A stretch of 64,000 bases of DNA from Anaerolineales bacterium UBA6055 (GCA_002428985.1 DIYL01000049.1:1-64000), one strand, 5' to 3'; positions 9,470 through 18,228 are shown, numbered from the stretch's first letter. Made by a program: numbers and translations. The notes: generated by a model from the letters alone, not told the origin.

Positions 9470-9817
9470 ATGCCTTCACCAGACGGGGTAATAATTTTTA
9501 CATTCATTTTTGGGATAATTACAGTTACAGCAACTTGTAATGATTGGGAATGGTATTGGAATTGGGCAGGTAGATACTTAGAAGATAAGATTGGGTATGC
9601 TAACCGACGCAAGTTACATTTCTTAATAGGACTTATATATATCGCTATTTCGCTTGCAACATTGAGTAATAATTATTTGTCAGCAAATGTTGTGCTAGCA
9701 GGAGTTCTGGGAATCATATTCGCTAGTATCATTAGCAAAAGTATATACGATTTGAGTGATGCTAACCTTTCAGTCCATGAAAAATCTAAGCCTACCAATT
9801 CTGAACGAAGTGATTAG
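9470..9817 (+). CDS. Imm17-like small membrane protein
   Basis: 115 residues with three hydrophobic segments (N-terminal, about 45-65 and 68-85). The segment NDWEWYWNWAGRYLE followed by NRRKLHFLIGLIYIAI resembles the Imm17 immunity family pattern of an aromatic DW-x-W motif, then a Gly/Arg-containing stretch and a membrane helix. Imm17 proteins are predicted to neutralise polymorphic toxins. No toxin is visible nearby. I chose the ATG at 9470, 12 bases inside the longest frame, because GGAG lies 6 bases upstream of it. The family call is by pattern only. Confidence 0.5.
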   Translation: MPSPDGVIIFTFIFGIITVTATCNDWEWYWNWAGRYLEDKIGYANRRKLHFLIGLIYIAISLATLSNNYLSANVVLAGVLGIIFASIISKSIYDLSDANLSVHEKSKPTNSERSD

Positions 9818-9878
9818 GTTAACTCTCTAAAATACTCAAGAACCGACCTCGACACCAGCTTTCAGCTTTCCAAGCAGG

Positions 9879-10060
9879 CAACAGCTTCGGTGAAGTGGCG
9901 GACGCGAAGAATCGCGTCCCTACAAAAATCCGCGCAAACCGTTGTAGGTACAGGCTTCTGCCTGTCCGAAATCCATCACAAATACCTTTTGCTTTTATTG
10001 CAGTCAACAGCTTCGGTGGGGTGGCGGATGTGAAGAATCGCGTCTCTACGAAATTCCGCA
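9879..10060. repeat. Two copies of a dispersed palindromic repeat
   Basis: Two similar units start CAACAGCTTCGG (9879 and 10005) and share GGCGGAYGYGAAGAATCGCGT. The first contains the hairpin GGACGCG-AAGAAT-CGCGTCC (9900-9919). Between them lies another hairpin, 9944-9967, with arms of the type ACAGGC/GCCTGT. Related hairpins occur at 47563 and 50139. They look like a REP-type family ending in GTAGGGACG. Confidence 0.65.
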
Positions 10061-10222
10061 ATTGTCCATAGGAACAGCATTCTAGGCTTGTCCGCAGAAT
10101 GACAAAAATTTGCTTCAAATCAATCAAGGTTCTATGATAAAGTGAGATAGAACGATCTATCTTTACTATAATATTTGGTCGAATCGATAGTATAAAGAGT
10201 GTTATTAACTGATAGGATTATT

Positions 10223-11395
10223 ATGAAAATTACAGAAGTCCGAGCTGTTTCACTTGAACTGCCCAAACAGAAACCCAAAACACCTGCAAGACGTGAATCG
10301 TGGAGCAAACACACACCGCGAGCCCATCCTATTGGTAAGTACCCAGAATTCCTGACCAAGCCCGGAGGGTATCCCGGTTCCGGTGGGGGCGAGGTCTGGG
10401 TACAGGTGATTGCTGAAGACGGGAGTTGGGGGCTGGGGCGCTGTCAATATGGCCGTCCAACTGTAGCGATTATTGAGGACATCTATGCACCGCTTTTGGT
10501 TGGGCGGGATTGTTTTGCTATTGAGTATCTGAACGATCTAATGTGGCGGGCAACGCAACCCGTCGGTTCGGCTGGTCATGCCGACATCGCTCGAAGTGGG
10601 GTTGACTTGGCCTTGTGGGATTTGAAAGGCAAGTTGCTCGACCAGCCCGTTTATCGGCTGATTGGTGGACCGAGCCGGGAGGCAATTCCGTTGTATGCCA
10701 CCTGTGATGATCTGGATTGGGCGCAGGAACTGGGGTTTAAACGCTTCAAAATCACGAATCAAGTGCATTATGAGATGGGTATTGATGGTCTGAATCAGAT
10801 GGTCGAGAAGGTTGCCAATGCACGTGAGCAACTTGGATATGAAGTTGAATTGATGATAAATCCAGTTATGGCCTATAATCTGTCGTTTGCGGTGCAGTTG
10901 GCTGATCGGCTTCGTCCTTATTATCTACGCTGGATGGAAGAACCATTGATCCCACCTGATTTGGAAAGCCATATTGAATTGAAACGGGCTGTGCCTTGGA
11001 TGCCGATTGCCACCGGAGAACATCATCATGGACGCCACGCTTTTCGTCAATTGATCGAGCATCGTGCGGTTGATGTAGTGCAACCGGACATCTTGTGGTG
11101 TGGCGGACTGACAGAAGCGCTCAAAATTTATTCGATTGCTGAAGCAGCCGGTATTCCCACGATTTTGCATTGTGGTGCCAATAACCCTTATGGACAGCAT
11201 TTTTCGATTGCGATGCCGGAGTGCCCAATGGCTGAATATTGGCTAGGAACAGACCCTGGTGTTCCACTAGACGAAGTATGTCCGATTCCGGGCATGGCGA
11301 TGCCAGTAGACGGTCAAGTTACACCGAGCGATGGCCCCGGATTTGGCATGGATATTAAGGCGGACTGGATTATACCGTACCGTCTTCCAGCGTAG
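10223..11395 (+). CDS. Enolase-superfamily sugar-acid dehydratase, rhamnonate dehydratase-like
   Basis: 390-residue protein of the mandelate racemase/muconate lactonizing group. It has the N-terminal capping region, then DLALWDLKGK, FKRFKITN, RWMEEPLIPPD, ATGEHHHGRHAFRQ and VQPDILWCGGLT, closely matching the layout of RhmD-type dehydratases, which dehydrate aldonic acids. Two metal-ligand Glu residues are visible (MEEP, TGEHHH), but the first ligand position, normally Asp, reads Asn in LMINPVMAYN. I start at the ATG at 10223, after AGGA. The gene looks more GC-rich than its neighbours and follows palindromic repeats, which could mean acquisition. The epimerase-like gene downstream may serve the same pathway. 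Confidence 0.8.
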   Translation: MKITEVRAVSLELPKQKPKTPARRESWSKHTPRAHPIGKYPEFLTKPGGYPGSGGGEVWVQVIAEDGSWGLGRCQYGRPTVAIIEDIYAPLLVGRDCFAIEYLNDLMWRATQPVGSAGHADIARSGVDLALWDLKGKLLDQPVYRLIGGPSREAIPLYATCDDLDWAQELGFKRFKITNQVHYEMGIDGLNQMVEKVANAREQLGYEVELMINPVMAYNLSFAVQLADRLRPYYLRWMEEPLIPPDLESHIELKRAVPWMPIATGEHHHGRHAFRQLIEHRAVDVVQPDILWCGGLTEALKIYSIAEAAGIPTILHCGANNPYGQHFSIAMPECPMAEYWLGTDPGVPLDEVCPIPGMAMPVDGQVTPSDGPGFGMDIKADWIIPYRLPA

Positions 11396-11520
11396 ATTTG
11401 GCACCGACAAATTAAAAAGATGGCAAATCAGATACAGCAATTTCTATATTTTAGGGTGATTCACACACGTGGATAACGCTATACTCTATAAATCTGAAAA
11501 TATACACTCAAGGGGATTTC

Positions 11521-12273
11521 ATGAGCAAACGTAAACTACTCATTACAGGCGCTGCCGGAGACATTGGTACCATCCTATTCAACAATCTACCAACAGATCA
11601 TTACGATCTTGTTCTGGCGGACATCCGCGAACCAGACTACGAACACAACCATCCATTCATCAACTTAGACATCGCCAATCTAGATGACTTCATTAAAGCC
11701 TGTGAGGGGGTTGATACCATTATCCACATGGCAGCAGATCGCCGCACCACCGCTCCTTGGGAAACACTGCTCCCCGCCAATGTTATTGGTGCTTACAACG
11801 CCTTTGAAGCAGCGCATCAAGCCGGATGCCGTCGCGTTATATATGCTAGCAGTGTCAATGCTGCCAGTGGCTATCCAGATGACATTCAACTACGCACAGA
11901 CCTACCACCACACCCCGGTAATCTCTATGGCGCAACTAAAGTCTGGGGCGAAATGGTGGCACAAGTTTATGCTGATCAGAAGGATTTATCGTGCATCTGT
12001 CTGCGCATCGGCTGGTTGACAAAACGCACCAATGTCGAGCGCTTCTTCAACCCAATCGCGCTACCCATGATCCTCACTCACGAAGATGCTTACCGCCTAA
12101 TTTTGGCCTCTATCGAAGCGCCGGATGATGTACGCTATGGTGTATTTAATGGCACATCCGACAATCTCTACAAACGTCAGGACATCAGCAATACCAAAGC
12201 CATCCTTGGTTATGATCCACAGGATGATTCTTTTGCTCTCAAAGCAGAATACGAAAAAGATCGCAAATATTAA
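11521..12273 (+). CDS. NAD-dependent epimerase/dehydratase family protein (uronate dehydrogenase-like)
   Basis: Extended short-chain dehydrogenase of 250 residues. Nucleotide-binding loop TGAAGDIG near the N-terminus, VIYASSVNAASG with the catalytic Ser, and the YGATK catalytic Tyr/Lys. Length and GWLTKRTN-type segments resemble uronate dehydrogenases, which oxidise hexuronates to lactones. This would fit with the sugar-acid dehydratase-like gene 125 bases upstream; the pairing is inference. Possible -10 box TATACT lies near 11480. Confidence 0.8.
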   Translation: MSKRKLLITGAAGDIGTILFNNLPTDHYDLVLADIREPDYEHNHPFINLDIANLDDFIKACEGVDTIIHMAADRRTTAPWETLLPANVIGAYNAFEAAHQAGCRRVIYASSVNAASGYPDDIQLRTDLPPHPGNLYGATKVWGEMVAQVYADQKDLSCICLRIGWLTKRTNVERFFNPIALPMILTHEDAYRLILASIEAPDDVRYGVFNGTSDNLYKRQDISNTKAILGYDPQDDSFALKAEYEKDRKY

Positions 12274-12526
12274 TAGCGGAATTGTATTCAGCAGTTGCGA
12301 GGCGGTCGTGACAGATACTTTTTCAGATATTTACTGACCTATTTTCTGATTTTAATACAAAAAGAACGTATGTTTCACTCATGTGGGTGTGTCGGGGTAG
12401 TTTTAAATCATGTAACATAAATTTATGATGCAAATTAGGACAACAATAAACGGCTTAGTCGTTGTTGTGTCATAGTAAACCGATTGATATTGTTGCATAT
12501 ATTGAAAATTACAAGGACGCATTCAG

Positions 12527-12922
12527 ATGCCAATTCAACTACAGTGGTTAGTACAAGATCGGGTTATCTTTGGTGAATATTCCGGAGTGATTACAGCCGA
12601 TGAGTTTCGTCAAGCTATGTCGCAGACCATGACCATGATAGAGTCTTCAACAATGCCGTTAGTCCATGTTATTGTGGATAATACACATGTCGATGAATAC
12701 CCCAAAAGTATCCCTGTGCTCCATGATGCCACCAAAGACCTCTTTTCACATCCGCGCTATGGATGGCTTTTGGTTTATGGTCAAACAGATCGCCTGTCGA
12801 GTTTCTTCCTCCAAGTTATCACCAGCTTATTCAAAGTGCGATTTCGGATGATGCAATCGAGAGCAGATGCTGTTGCATTTCTGCAACATGTCGATGTGTC
12901 AATTGAGGCGAAATTCGAATAG
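12527..12922 (+). CDS. SpoIIAA/STAS-like small protein
   Basis: 131 residues of mixed alpha/beta character with no signal or membrane segment. It opens with a beta strand reading ...VIFGEYSGVITADEFRQAM, then VHVIVDNTHVDEYP and WLLVYGQTDRL. Size and strand/helix pattern resemble SpoIIAA-like STAS proteins. Three similar-sized proteins occur at 37077, 52711 and 53164. The role may be in signalling or anti-sigma regulation; this is inferred from fold resemblance. AAGGA lies about 9 bases before the ATG. Confidence 0.55.
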   Translation: MPIQLQWLVQDRVIFGEYSGVITADEFRQAMSQTMTMIESSTMPLVHVIVDNTHVDEYPKSIPVLHDATKDLFSHPRYGWLLVYGQTDRLSSFFLQVITSLFKVRFRMMQSRADAVAFLQHVDVSIEAKFE

Positions 12923-13100
12923 ATAACTTGTAAACAGAACACATCGGATTGATCTAAACGCTTCGATGTGAAAACCCTATTTTTGATACATCACAAGCGA
13001 ATTACTCACTACAAAATACAGTTAAAATTAGCGGTTATTTTACCCGCAAAACAGCTTGTGACATTCGTCTATAAAACACGTTAAATAAATCGGGTTTTAT

Positions 13101-13129
13101 TTGACAACAGCTTAACGTTAGCTTAAACT
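13101..13129 (+). promoter_or_regulatory. Sigma-70-type promoter
   Basis: TTGACA (13101-13106), a 17-base spacer, and TAAACT (13124-13129). The -35 box is perfect and the -10 box matches 4 of 6. Transcription would begin near 13136 and meet a terminator at 13248 before the SWIM gene. Confidence 0.65.
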
Positions 13130-13135
13130 GTTAGT

Positions 13136-13248
13136 ATCTAATAACAGGGGGCTATCCACCGATATGATACCAAATAAATTAGTAGATAGACTCATAACTC
13201 AAACATAAAACGCGGACGCGATACCATTTAATTGCGCCGCGTTTTTTT
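13136..13248 (+). ncRNA. Candidate small RNA or attenuated leader
   Basis: About 110 bases between a strong promoter and an intrinsic terminator, upstream of the SWIM gene. At the 5' end, CTGTTA and TAACAG arms (13128-13147) can pair. A 14-codon frame (ATG 13164, MIPNKLVDRLITQT) lies inside with only a weak, distant AGGGGG. It could be a stand-alone sRNA, a leader peptide with attenuator, or a decayed gene. Confidence 0.4.
13209..13248 (+). terminator. Intrinsic terminator
   Basis: Arms AACGCGG (13209-13215) and CCGCGTT (13237-13243), extended by CGC/GCG after a bulge, followed by a run of seven T. Confidence 0.8.
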
Positions 13249-13289
13249 ATTCTAAAGAATTTAAATGACGTTAGACGAAAGGACAAATC

Positions 13290-13787
13290 ATGGATGCAAG
13301 CATGATTAACAAGATTCAAAAAGCAAAAGAATATGCTGATCAACCAGAACGTGCAACATTCAACAGCCTAACCGTGGAATTCCGTGGGGATAATAGCGTT
13401 TATATAGTTCAACTTGGCAATGATGGCTGGTCATGCACCTGCCCTGGCTTCCAAAAATACGCCATCTGCCCACATATCATGGCGCTCGAAAAATTGTTCA
13501 AACCCATAATTAAACGCGAACCCGTACCGTATGCACCCGGTCAGAACATTGTCAGTGATGTGAAGAAAGCAAAACGGTACGCAGACGAAACCGACCGCAT
13601 CACAATCAAATCATTCGATTGCACCTTTGAAGGGTATAACAAACCACACCAAATCACATATGATAATGGTAAGTGGACAAGCACCGCATCCTTCTTCCAA
13701 CAACGTGGTGTATGCAGTCACACAATGGCACTTGAAAAAATCTTGAAGGGGTTCGTAGAACCTGTTCGTACCGAGCCAGTTGTGTAG
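13290..13787 (+). CDS. Tandem SWIM zinc-finger protein
   Basis: 165 residues built from two copies of an ~80-residue unit. Each begins with K-x-AK-x-YAD (AKEYAD, AKRYAD) and ends with a HxMALEK segment. The first copy has a complete SWIM signature, CTCPGFQKYAICPH (C-x-C-x(n)-C-x-H). In the second, the first two Cys are replaced in STASFFQQRGVCSH, so it cannot bind zinc in the usual way. SWIM domains bind DNA or protein; the cellular role is unknown. AAAGGA lies 7 bases before the ATG, and the upstream terminator may attenuate its expression. Confidence 0.75.
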   Translation: MDASMINKIQKAKEYADQPERATFNSLTVEFRGDNSVYIVQLGNDGWSCTCPGFQKYAICPHIMALEKLFKPIIKREPVPYAPGQNIVSDVKKAKRYADETDRITIKSFDCTFEGYNKPHQITYDNGKWTSTASFFQQRGVCSHTMALEKILKGFVEPVRTEPVV

Positions 13788-13802
13788 GCATCTGTATATA
13801 AT

Positions 13803-13826
13803 AAGCGGGTTATCTGAGACCCGCTT
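13803..13826 (+). terminator. Terminator-like hairpin after SWIM gene
   Basis: Perfect 8-bp arms AAGCGGGT and ACCCGCTT around an 8-base loop, followed by a pyrimidine-rich but not T-only tail. Confidence 0.6.
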
Positions 13827-13870
13827 CTCCCCTCCTCTCTTATTGTATTTTACTGTAGTGATACCTACAT

Positions 13871-14710
13871 ATGACTCCTAACGACATAATCCTCATATCG
13901 CAACATATCTCGCCTGTACCTCAATCTGAGATTGATATGCTTGAAGAAAAGTTTAATACGACTTTGTCAGATGACTATAAAATGTTGATGACACAATTTG
14001 GCTATGGAGAGTTTGCTGGCGAAATTACCTTTCGCACACCTAAAATGGTCCTAGATGAGCTTGAAAGTCATCGTAATATGTGGCATGACTTTTATCGACC
14101 TAATGGTGCCGCACAACCTTGGTTTGATAATGAGCAGGATGTCATGACTTATGAGCAAATTATGAAGTCGATCTTGTTGGGATCATCATATAATAGTGAT
14201 GAACTCATTCACTGCCCGGATAATAGTGATTTGATATATATAATTTCAATTGATCCTGCAAAGCTTGTGACGGTAAAGGCGGATTTTCAATCAATTTGTC
14301 GTGAAATACACGAGTTTGAATTTCAGTACACTTTTATGCCGTTTCATGACAATCGCTATGTATATGCACGCCAAGCAACAAAATACACAATTGATCGTCT
14401 GAAATGCCTTGATTTCTGCAATACTTATTGGGGATATGACGGCATTGTCAGTCGTAGACAACATGAGAGTGCCGGTTCATGGTGGTTATATTTTTTTGTC
14501 CCACAAATTGGTGGTGAAGTTAGCTTTGGGGCTGATGATGGTAAGACACATATTGTGCACGAAAGATCTGGTGGTGTTTCGATTTACCAAGGCAATCCAG
14601 ATGAGCAAAAACACTTAAACGTCTCGATACGTGTCGATGACGCGTTCAGGACAGAAGCTACCGACTTTCTACAAGCATTAGAAGCATCAAAATTAGTTAT
14701 GTGGGATTAG
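13871..14710 (+). CDS. SUKH (SMI1/KNR4) family protein
   Basis: 279 residues. The N-terminal 60 residues carry the SUKH signature: ISPVPQSEIDMLEEKFN, then LSDDYKMLMTQFGYGEF. SUKH proteins are frequent immunity proteins against polymorphic toxins, and others are general adaptor proteins. The C-terminal half (from about residue 190, YWGYDGIVSRR...) is a second domain of unknown type. No toxin gene is visible beside it, although an Imm17-like gene lies 4 kb upstream. Convergent with modB. Confidence 0.75.
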   Translation: MTPNDIILISQHISPVPQSEIDMLEEKFNTTLSDDYKMLMTQFGYGEFAGEITFRTPKMVLDELESHRNMWHDFYRPNGAAQPWFDNEQDVMTYEQIMKSILLGSSYNSDELIHCPDNSDLIYIISIDPAKLVTVKADFQSICREIHEFEFQYTFMPFHDNRYVYARQATKYTIDRLKCLDFCNTYWGYDGIVSRRQHESAGSWWLYFFVPQIGGEVSFGADDGKTHIVHERSGGVSIYQGNPDEQKHLNVSIRVDDAFRTEATDFLQALEASKLVMWD

Positions 14711-14720
14711 ATAATCATAA

Positions 14721-15506
14721 CTAGGGTTGATGTTCATCGTCCGGCACATGACCTAACCACTGCCAAACCAGTAACGCCACCAGCGCAAATCCAACCAAAA
14801 TCAATCCAGTTGTCACCGCCGCATCAATATCACGTTCGAGTATATTATAGATGAGCAAGGGCATTGTTTGAGTGCGTCCCTGTAGACTGCCTGCAAACAA
14901 AATTGTCGCGCCAAATTCACCTAATGCGCGTGCCCAACTCAAGACCAGCCCGGCAGCTAATGCCCGTGCCGTCAGCGGAGCAGTTACAAAAAAGAACAAC
15001 TGCAATCCACTTGCCCCATCCACCCGTGCCGCGTCTTCGACCTCACGTGGGACACTCTGAAAGCCAACTTGTGCCGAGCGTATAAAAAAGGGTGCAGCAA
15101 CAAACGTCTGGGCAATGATGACTGCTGCTGTTGAAAAAGGTAGGGTGATGTCGAGTTGATCAAGCGTCGGACCCAAAAATCCGCGTCGTCCAAACGTCAG
15201 CAGTAACGCCAGCCCTGCAACCGCAGGCGGTAAGACAATCGGCAATTCGACCAGCACATTGATGAGTCGTTTTCCTGTAAATTGCCACCGCGCTAGAATA
15301 TAGGCTAAGGGTGTGCCAAATAAAATCGTAATCACAGCAGTGATGACAGTTGTCACTAAACTGAGTGTAATCGCAGTGGGAACAAGCGAACTATCTAGAG
15401 ACTGCCATGCCTGCGATTCTAAACTGTTCAGTGCGAGCACAGCAATTGGCAAGCTGAGAAATAGAATGCCAATGCCCCCAATTATAACCAGTACCAGTCG
15501 TCGCAT
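14721..15506 (-). CDS. modB: Molybdate ABC transporter permease
   Basis: Inner-membrane permease of 261 residues with six hydrophobic segments. ModB features include TLSLVTTVITAVITILFGTP, ARWQFTGKRLINVLVELPIVLPPAVAGLALL, and the EAA-like VPREVEDAARVDGASGLQLFFFVTAPLTARALAAG loop, here given in parts. LSWARALGEFGATILFAG is the usual C-terminal signature. Its ATG overlaps the modA stop by one base (TAATG), so the two are translationally coupled. No modC ATPase follows; the next gene is convergent. Confidence 0.9.
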   Translation of the reverse strand: MRRLVLVIIGGIGILFLSLPIAVLALNSLESQAWQSLDSSLVPTAITLSLVTTVITAVITILFGTPLAYILARWQFTGKRLINVLVELPIVLPPAVAGLALLLTFGRRGFLGPTLDQLDITLPFSTAAVIIAQTFVAAPFFIRSAQVGFQSVPREVEDAARVDGASGLQLFFFVTAPLTARALAAGLVLSWARALGEFGATILFAGSLQGRTQTMPLLIYNILERDIDAAVTTGLILVGFALVALLVWQWLGHVPDDEHQP

Positions 15507-16381
15507 TATTGCTCATCCAATGCGTTAAAAAGACACAACAAAATGCAAGCGTTCGGGTTCTCTTCGGCTATAATGGCGGTAAATCCCCAATCCGTCATAA
15601 TCGCTTGTCCCACAGGGGATAACACAAAGTCAATGAATGACTGTGCTAGTTCGGGTTGATTCGTATCATCCGTGATAGCAATTGGATACGTCGCAATGGT
15701 ATTAATCGCATCTGGAATGGGTATCGCAAGCACATCATCAGCAATATCAGACGTCACATCGGATAGATACACAATGCCAGCATCGGCTTCCCCAAATGCA
15801 ATTTTGGCAGATACTTGGCGTACATTCGGCTCTTCCGAGACTAAATTTGCCATAACTGCGGTGTAATAAGCTTCCCCATACTCTGGCATGGATACCAAGA
15901 GGGCAAATAAGGTATCGGTATAGGTGCGGATTGGTACATCGGGAGCTGCTAATATCAAGGTGATGCCCTCAGTTGCGAGGTCATCTAATGAGATGATATT
16001 GGCAGGATTATCGGATGGGACAATCAGTGTCAATTTGTTCTGGATGAATATCTGTGGTTCACCTGCGATGCGTCCACCGTCAATTGTGCGTTGCATCTGT
16101 ATTGGATTGGCGCTGGCAAATAAGTCAGCAGGTGCGCCTTGGTCGAGTTGTGTCGCGAGTGTGGATGATCCACTGAAATTGAATAAGATATCAACTGTTG
16201 GGTTATCCGCCTCGAATGCCGTTGCCATCGCTTCGAACGCATCAGTCAGAGACGCGGCAGCAAAGATAATCAGTTGTTGATCCTCTTGGGCATCTGTAAA
16301 GCAAACAGAGATGAATAAAGATAGGATAAACAGAATACGAATCTTATGATGTGTCAAAGTAAATCCAAGGACTAGATACAA
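15506..16381 (-). CDS. modA: Molybdate-binding periplasmic protein
   Basis: Secreted binding protein of 291 residues: signal peptide (hydrophobic ILFILSLFISVCF), then IIFAAASLTDAFEAMA, NFSGSSTLATQLDQGAPADLFASAN and IAFGEADAGIVYLSD, which are characteristic of ModA. It hands molybdate to ModB. An unusual tail ends NPNACILLCLFNALDEQ. Molybdenum enzymes such as formate dehydrogenase are often selenoproteins, and selC occurs in this window, but no such enzyme gene is visible here. Confidence 0.88.
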   Translation of the reverse strand: MYLVLGFTLTHHKIRILFILSLFISVCFTDAQEDQQLIIFAAASLTDAFEAMATAFEADNPTVDILFNFSGSSTLATQLDQGAPADLFASANPIQMQRTIDGGRIAGEPQIFIQNKLTLIVPSDNPANIISLDDLATEGITLILAAPDVPIRTYTDTLFALLVSMPEYGEAYYTAVMANLVSEEPNVRQVSAKIAFGEADAGIVYLSDVTSDIADDVLAIPIPDAINTIATYPIAITDDTNQPELAQSFIDFVLSPVGQAIMTDWGFTAIIAEENPNACILLCLFNALDEQ

Positions 16382-16523
16382 AGTTAATATAACGCATCTA
16401 TTCTATCATGCGATATAAGTGCGTCAATTAAATTTAATTAAAAACAGAACAAAAATTCTAATTTCGTACTATACTATGTATGTGAATAAAAAGAATAGTC
16501 CGTAAGTTTGCAGGGATATACAT

Positions 16524-16864
16524 ATGGATAATATATTGTCAAACAAGTATTTAAAGCATGGCAAACAGATAATAAGGCATTATTAGATAGTTTGTTAGCC
16601 AACATATTTACGTTCACGAGTCCGAATGATGACACAATATCTCGTGAAGCATATTGGGATGTGTGTTGGGTACATCGTGATGTGATTGCAAACTTTGATT
16701 TACTAGACATTGTCACGACTCAGCATACTGCGTTCGTTCGTTACAATTGCAAGTTACACGATGGGAAAGCCTTCCAAAATGTTGAGTATATGACAATTAG
16801 CAATGGAAAAGTAACGAGTGTAACTGTGTACTTTGGTCATACATTAGCTGAAGCTCGCGAGTAA
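16524..16864 (+). pseudogene. SnoaL-like protein with apparent 5' frameshift
   Basis: The good frame reads VKQVFKAWQTDNKALLDSLL then FTFTSPNDD...VEYMTISNGKVTSVTVYFGH, matching the NTF2/SnoaL fold family. It lacks an ATG: the frame meets TAA at 16529-16531, and the first usable start inside is TTG at 16592, which would delete the first helix. An ATG at 16524 with an AGGG box sits one base out of phase with the conserved helix. One base appears missing between 16527 and 16537, in an AT run. It may be a real mutation, a sequencing error, or initiation at the TTG. The AraC regulator follows 10 bases downstream. Confidence 0.6.
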
Positions 16865-16874
16865 TGGAGAGAAC

Positions 16875-17540
16875 ATGACAGCTATATTTGAAGGTCGTAT
16901 ATCGGATTCCCCTTACATTGAACACTTCTGGCAGGGTCATGTTAAAGCCGATTACCATCCAATCTGTCCAGCGGATAAGAATTGGAATCTTCTGTTTACT
17001 AGAGAAAACGGTAAGGTTCGTGTAACTGTCGAGGGAGCAACGACACAACACGTACCTAAAACACAGTATGCAGGACGTGAATTCTTTGTGATTAAATTTA
17101 GTTTAGGTGTATATATGCCATATTTGACACCGGATCGTATGGTCAACGGGGATGTTCACTTACCAAATGCTTCTGATAATCGCTTCTGGTTGAATGGTGA
17201 TTCTCGACAACTTCCAGACTACAACAATGTTGAAATATTTGTCGAGTGGTTGATGCGTGATGCAGTTCTTGAAGTTGACCCAATTGTAACATCTTCGTAT
17301 CAATCTGTAGACGCTTCACCTCGTACAATTCGACGACGATATCGTCACACAACAGGCATTACCCCCAAGTTAGTTGAGCAAATCGAACGAGCGCATCAGG
17401 CGGTTAAATTATTACATACTGGCACTCCACTTATCGATATAGCCTATAAAGTCGGTTACAGTGATCAAGCTCATATGTCCCGTTCTATTAAGCGATTTTA
17501 CGGGATGTCTCCATCAGCAATTATTGTTCAATCCAAATAG
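16875..17540 (+). CDS. AraC family transcriptional regulator
   Basis: 221 residues. The C-terminal half holds the two helix-turn-helix motifs: SPRTIRRRYRHTTGITPKLV and LIDIAYKVGYSDQAHMSRSIKRFYGMSPS. The N-terminal domain (about 130 residues) is a probable effector-binding cupin-like region. GGAG lies 7 bases before the ATG. It follows the SnoaL-like gene closely, and the two could be co-transcribed. The regulon is unknown. Confidence 0.85.
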   Translation: MTAIFEGRISDSPYIEHFWQGHVKADYHPICPADKNWNLLFTRENGKVRVTVEGATTQHVPKTQYAGREFFVIKFSLGVYMPYLTPDRMVNGDVHLPNASDNRFWLNGDSRQLPDYNNVEIFVEWLMRDAVLEVDPIVTSSYQSVDASPRTIRRRYRHTTGITPKLVEQIERAHQAVKLLHTGTPLIDIAYKVGYSDQAHMSRSIKRFYGMSPSAIIVQSK

Positions 17541-17619
17541 ATGTCCGTTTTTTTCAAGACATTAAGGAATGATCGGTCTATGATAATTGCAATGATATAA
17601 ACATAAAGGGGTAACTGAT

Positions 17620-18192
17620 ATGCGTAAAATTATTCTTGCAATGCACATGTCACTTGATGGATTCGTTGCTGGACAGAATGGCGAGATGGATTGGATTGTT
17701 TATAATAAAGATGCTGCAGACGACGCGCACACGTTACATGAGTCAACCGATACCGCCATTTATGGTCGCGTGACCTATGAGATGATGAAAAATTACTGGC
17801 AACCTGCCCTTGAAACTATGACGGAAGACGATGTTGATTATCCGCATACCCAATGGGTCAATGAAGCAACTAAAATTGTGGTATCAACCACACTTGAATC
17901 CTCAGATTGGAAGAATACTCACATTATCAAATCAAACATTGAGACAGCATTTAAACAGATGAAGCAAGAATCCGGTAAAGATATGTGGTTACTCGGTAGC
18001 CCAACGCTGACCCGAACGATGATGCAACTCAATCTGATTGATGAATATCGAATCAACATCAGCCCTATTATATTAGGAAGTGGGAAACCATTTTTCTTGA
18101 CTATCAAAGAATCAATTAACCTTAGACTAATTGATACCAAGTTGTTTGAGGGTGGTGCAGTGGGTTTACGTTATGTTCCCATAACAAGTTAA
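17620..18192 (+). CDS. Dihydrofolate reductase family protein (RibD C-terminal fold)
   Basis: 190 residues. It begins MRKIILAMHMSLDGFVAG, the usual strand and substrate loop, followed by YGRVTYEMMKNYW and LLGSPTLTRTMMQLNLIDEY, typical of YyaP/RibD-C type proteins. These bind NADPH; the physiological substrate of this subfamily is generally not known. It is not the classical FolA. AAAGGGG precedes the ATG by 9 bases. Confidence 0.82.
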   Translation: MRKIILAMHMSLDGFVAGQNGEMDWIVYNKDAADDAHTLHESTDTAIYGRVTYEMMKNYWQPALETMTEDDVDYPHTQWVNEATKIVVSTTLESSDWKNTHIIKSNIETAFKQMKQESGKDMWLLGSPTLTRTMMQLNLIDEYRINISPIILGSGKPFFLTIKESINLRLIDTKLFEGGAVGLRYVPITS

Positions 18193-18204
18193 GGCTATGA
18201 AATA

Positions 18205-18219
18205 GGGGGATGTTCCCCC
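18205..18219. terminator. Bidirectional terminator between convergent genes
   Basis: GGGGGA-TGT-TCCCCC, a compact perfect 6-bp stem between the DHFR-like gene and the YtoQ gene. No long T run. Confidence 0.6.
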
Positions 18220-18228
18220 CATTATGTT

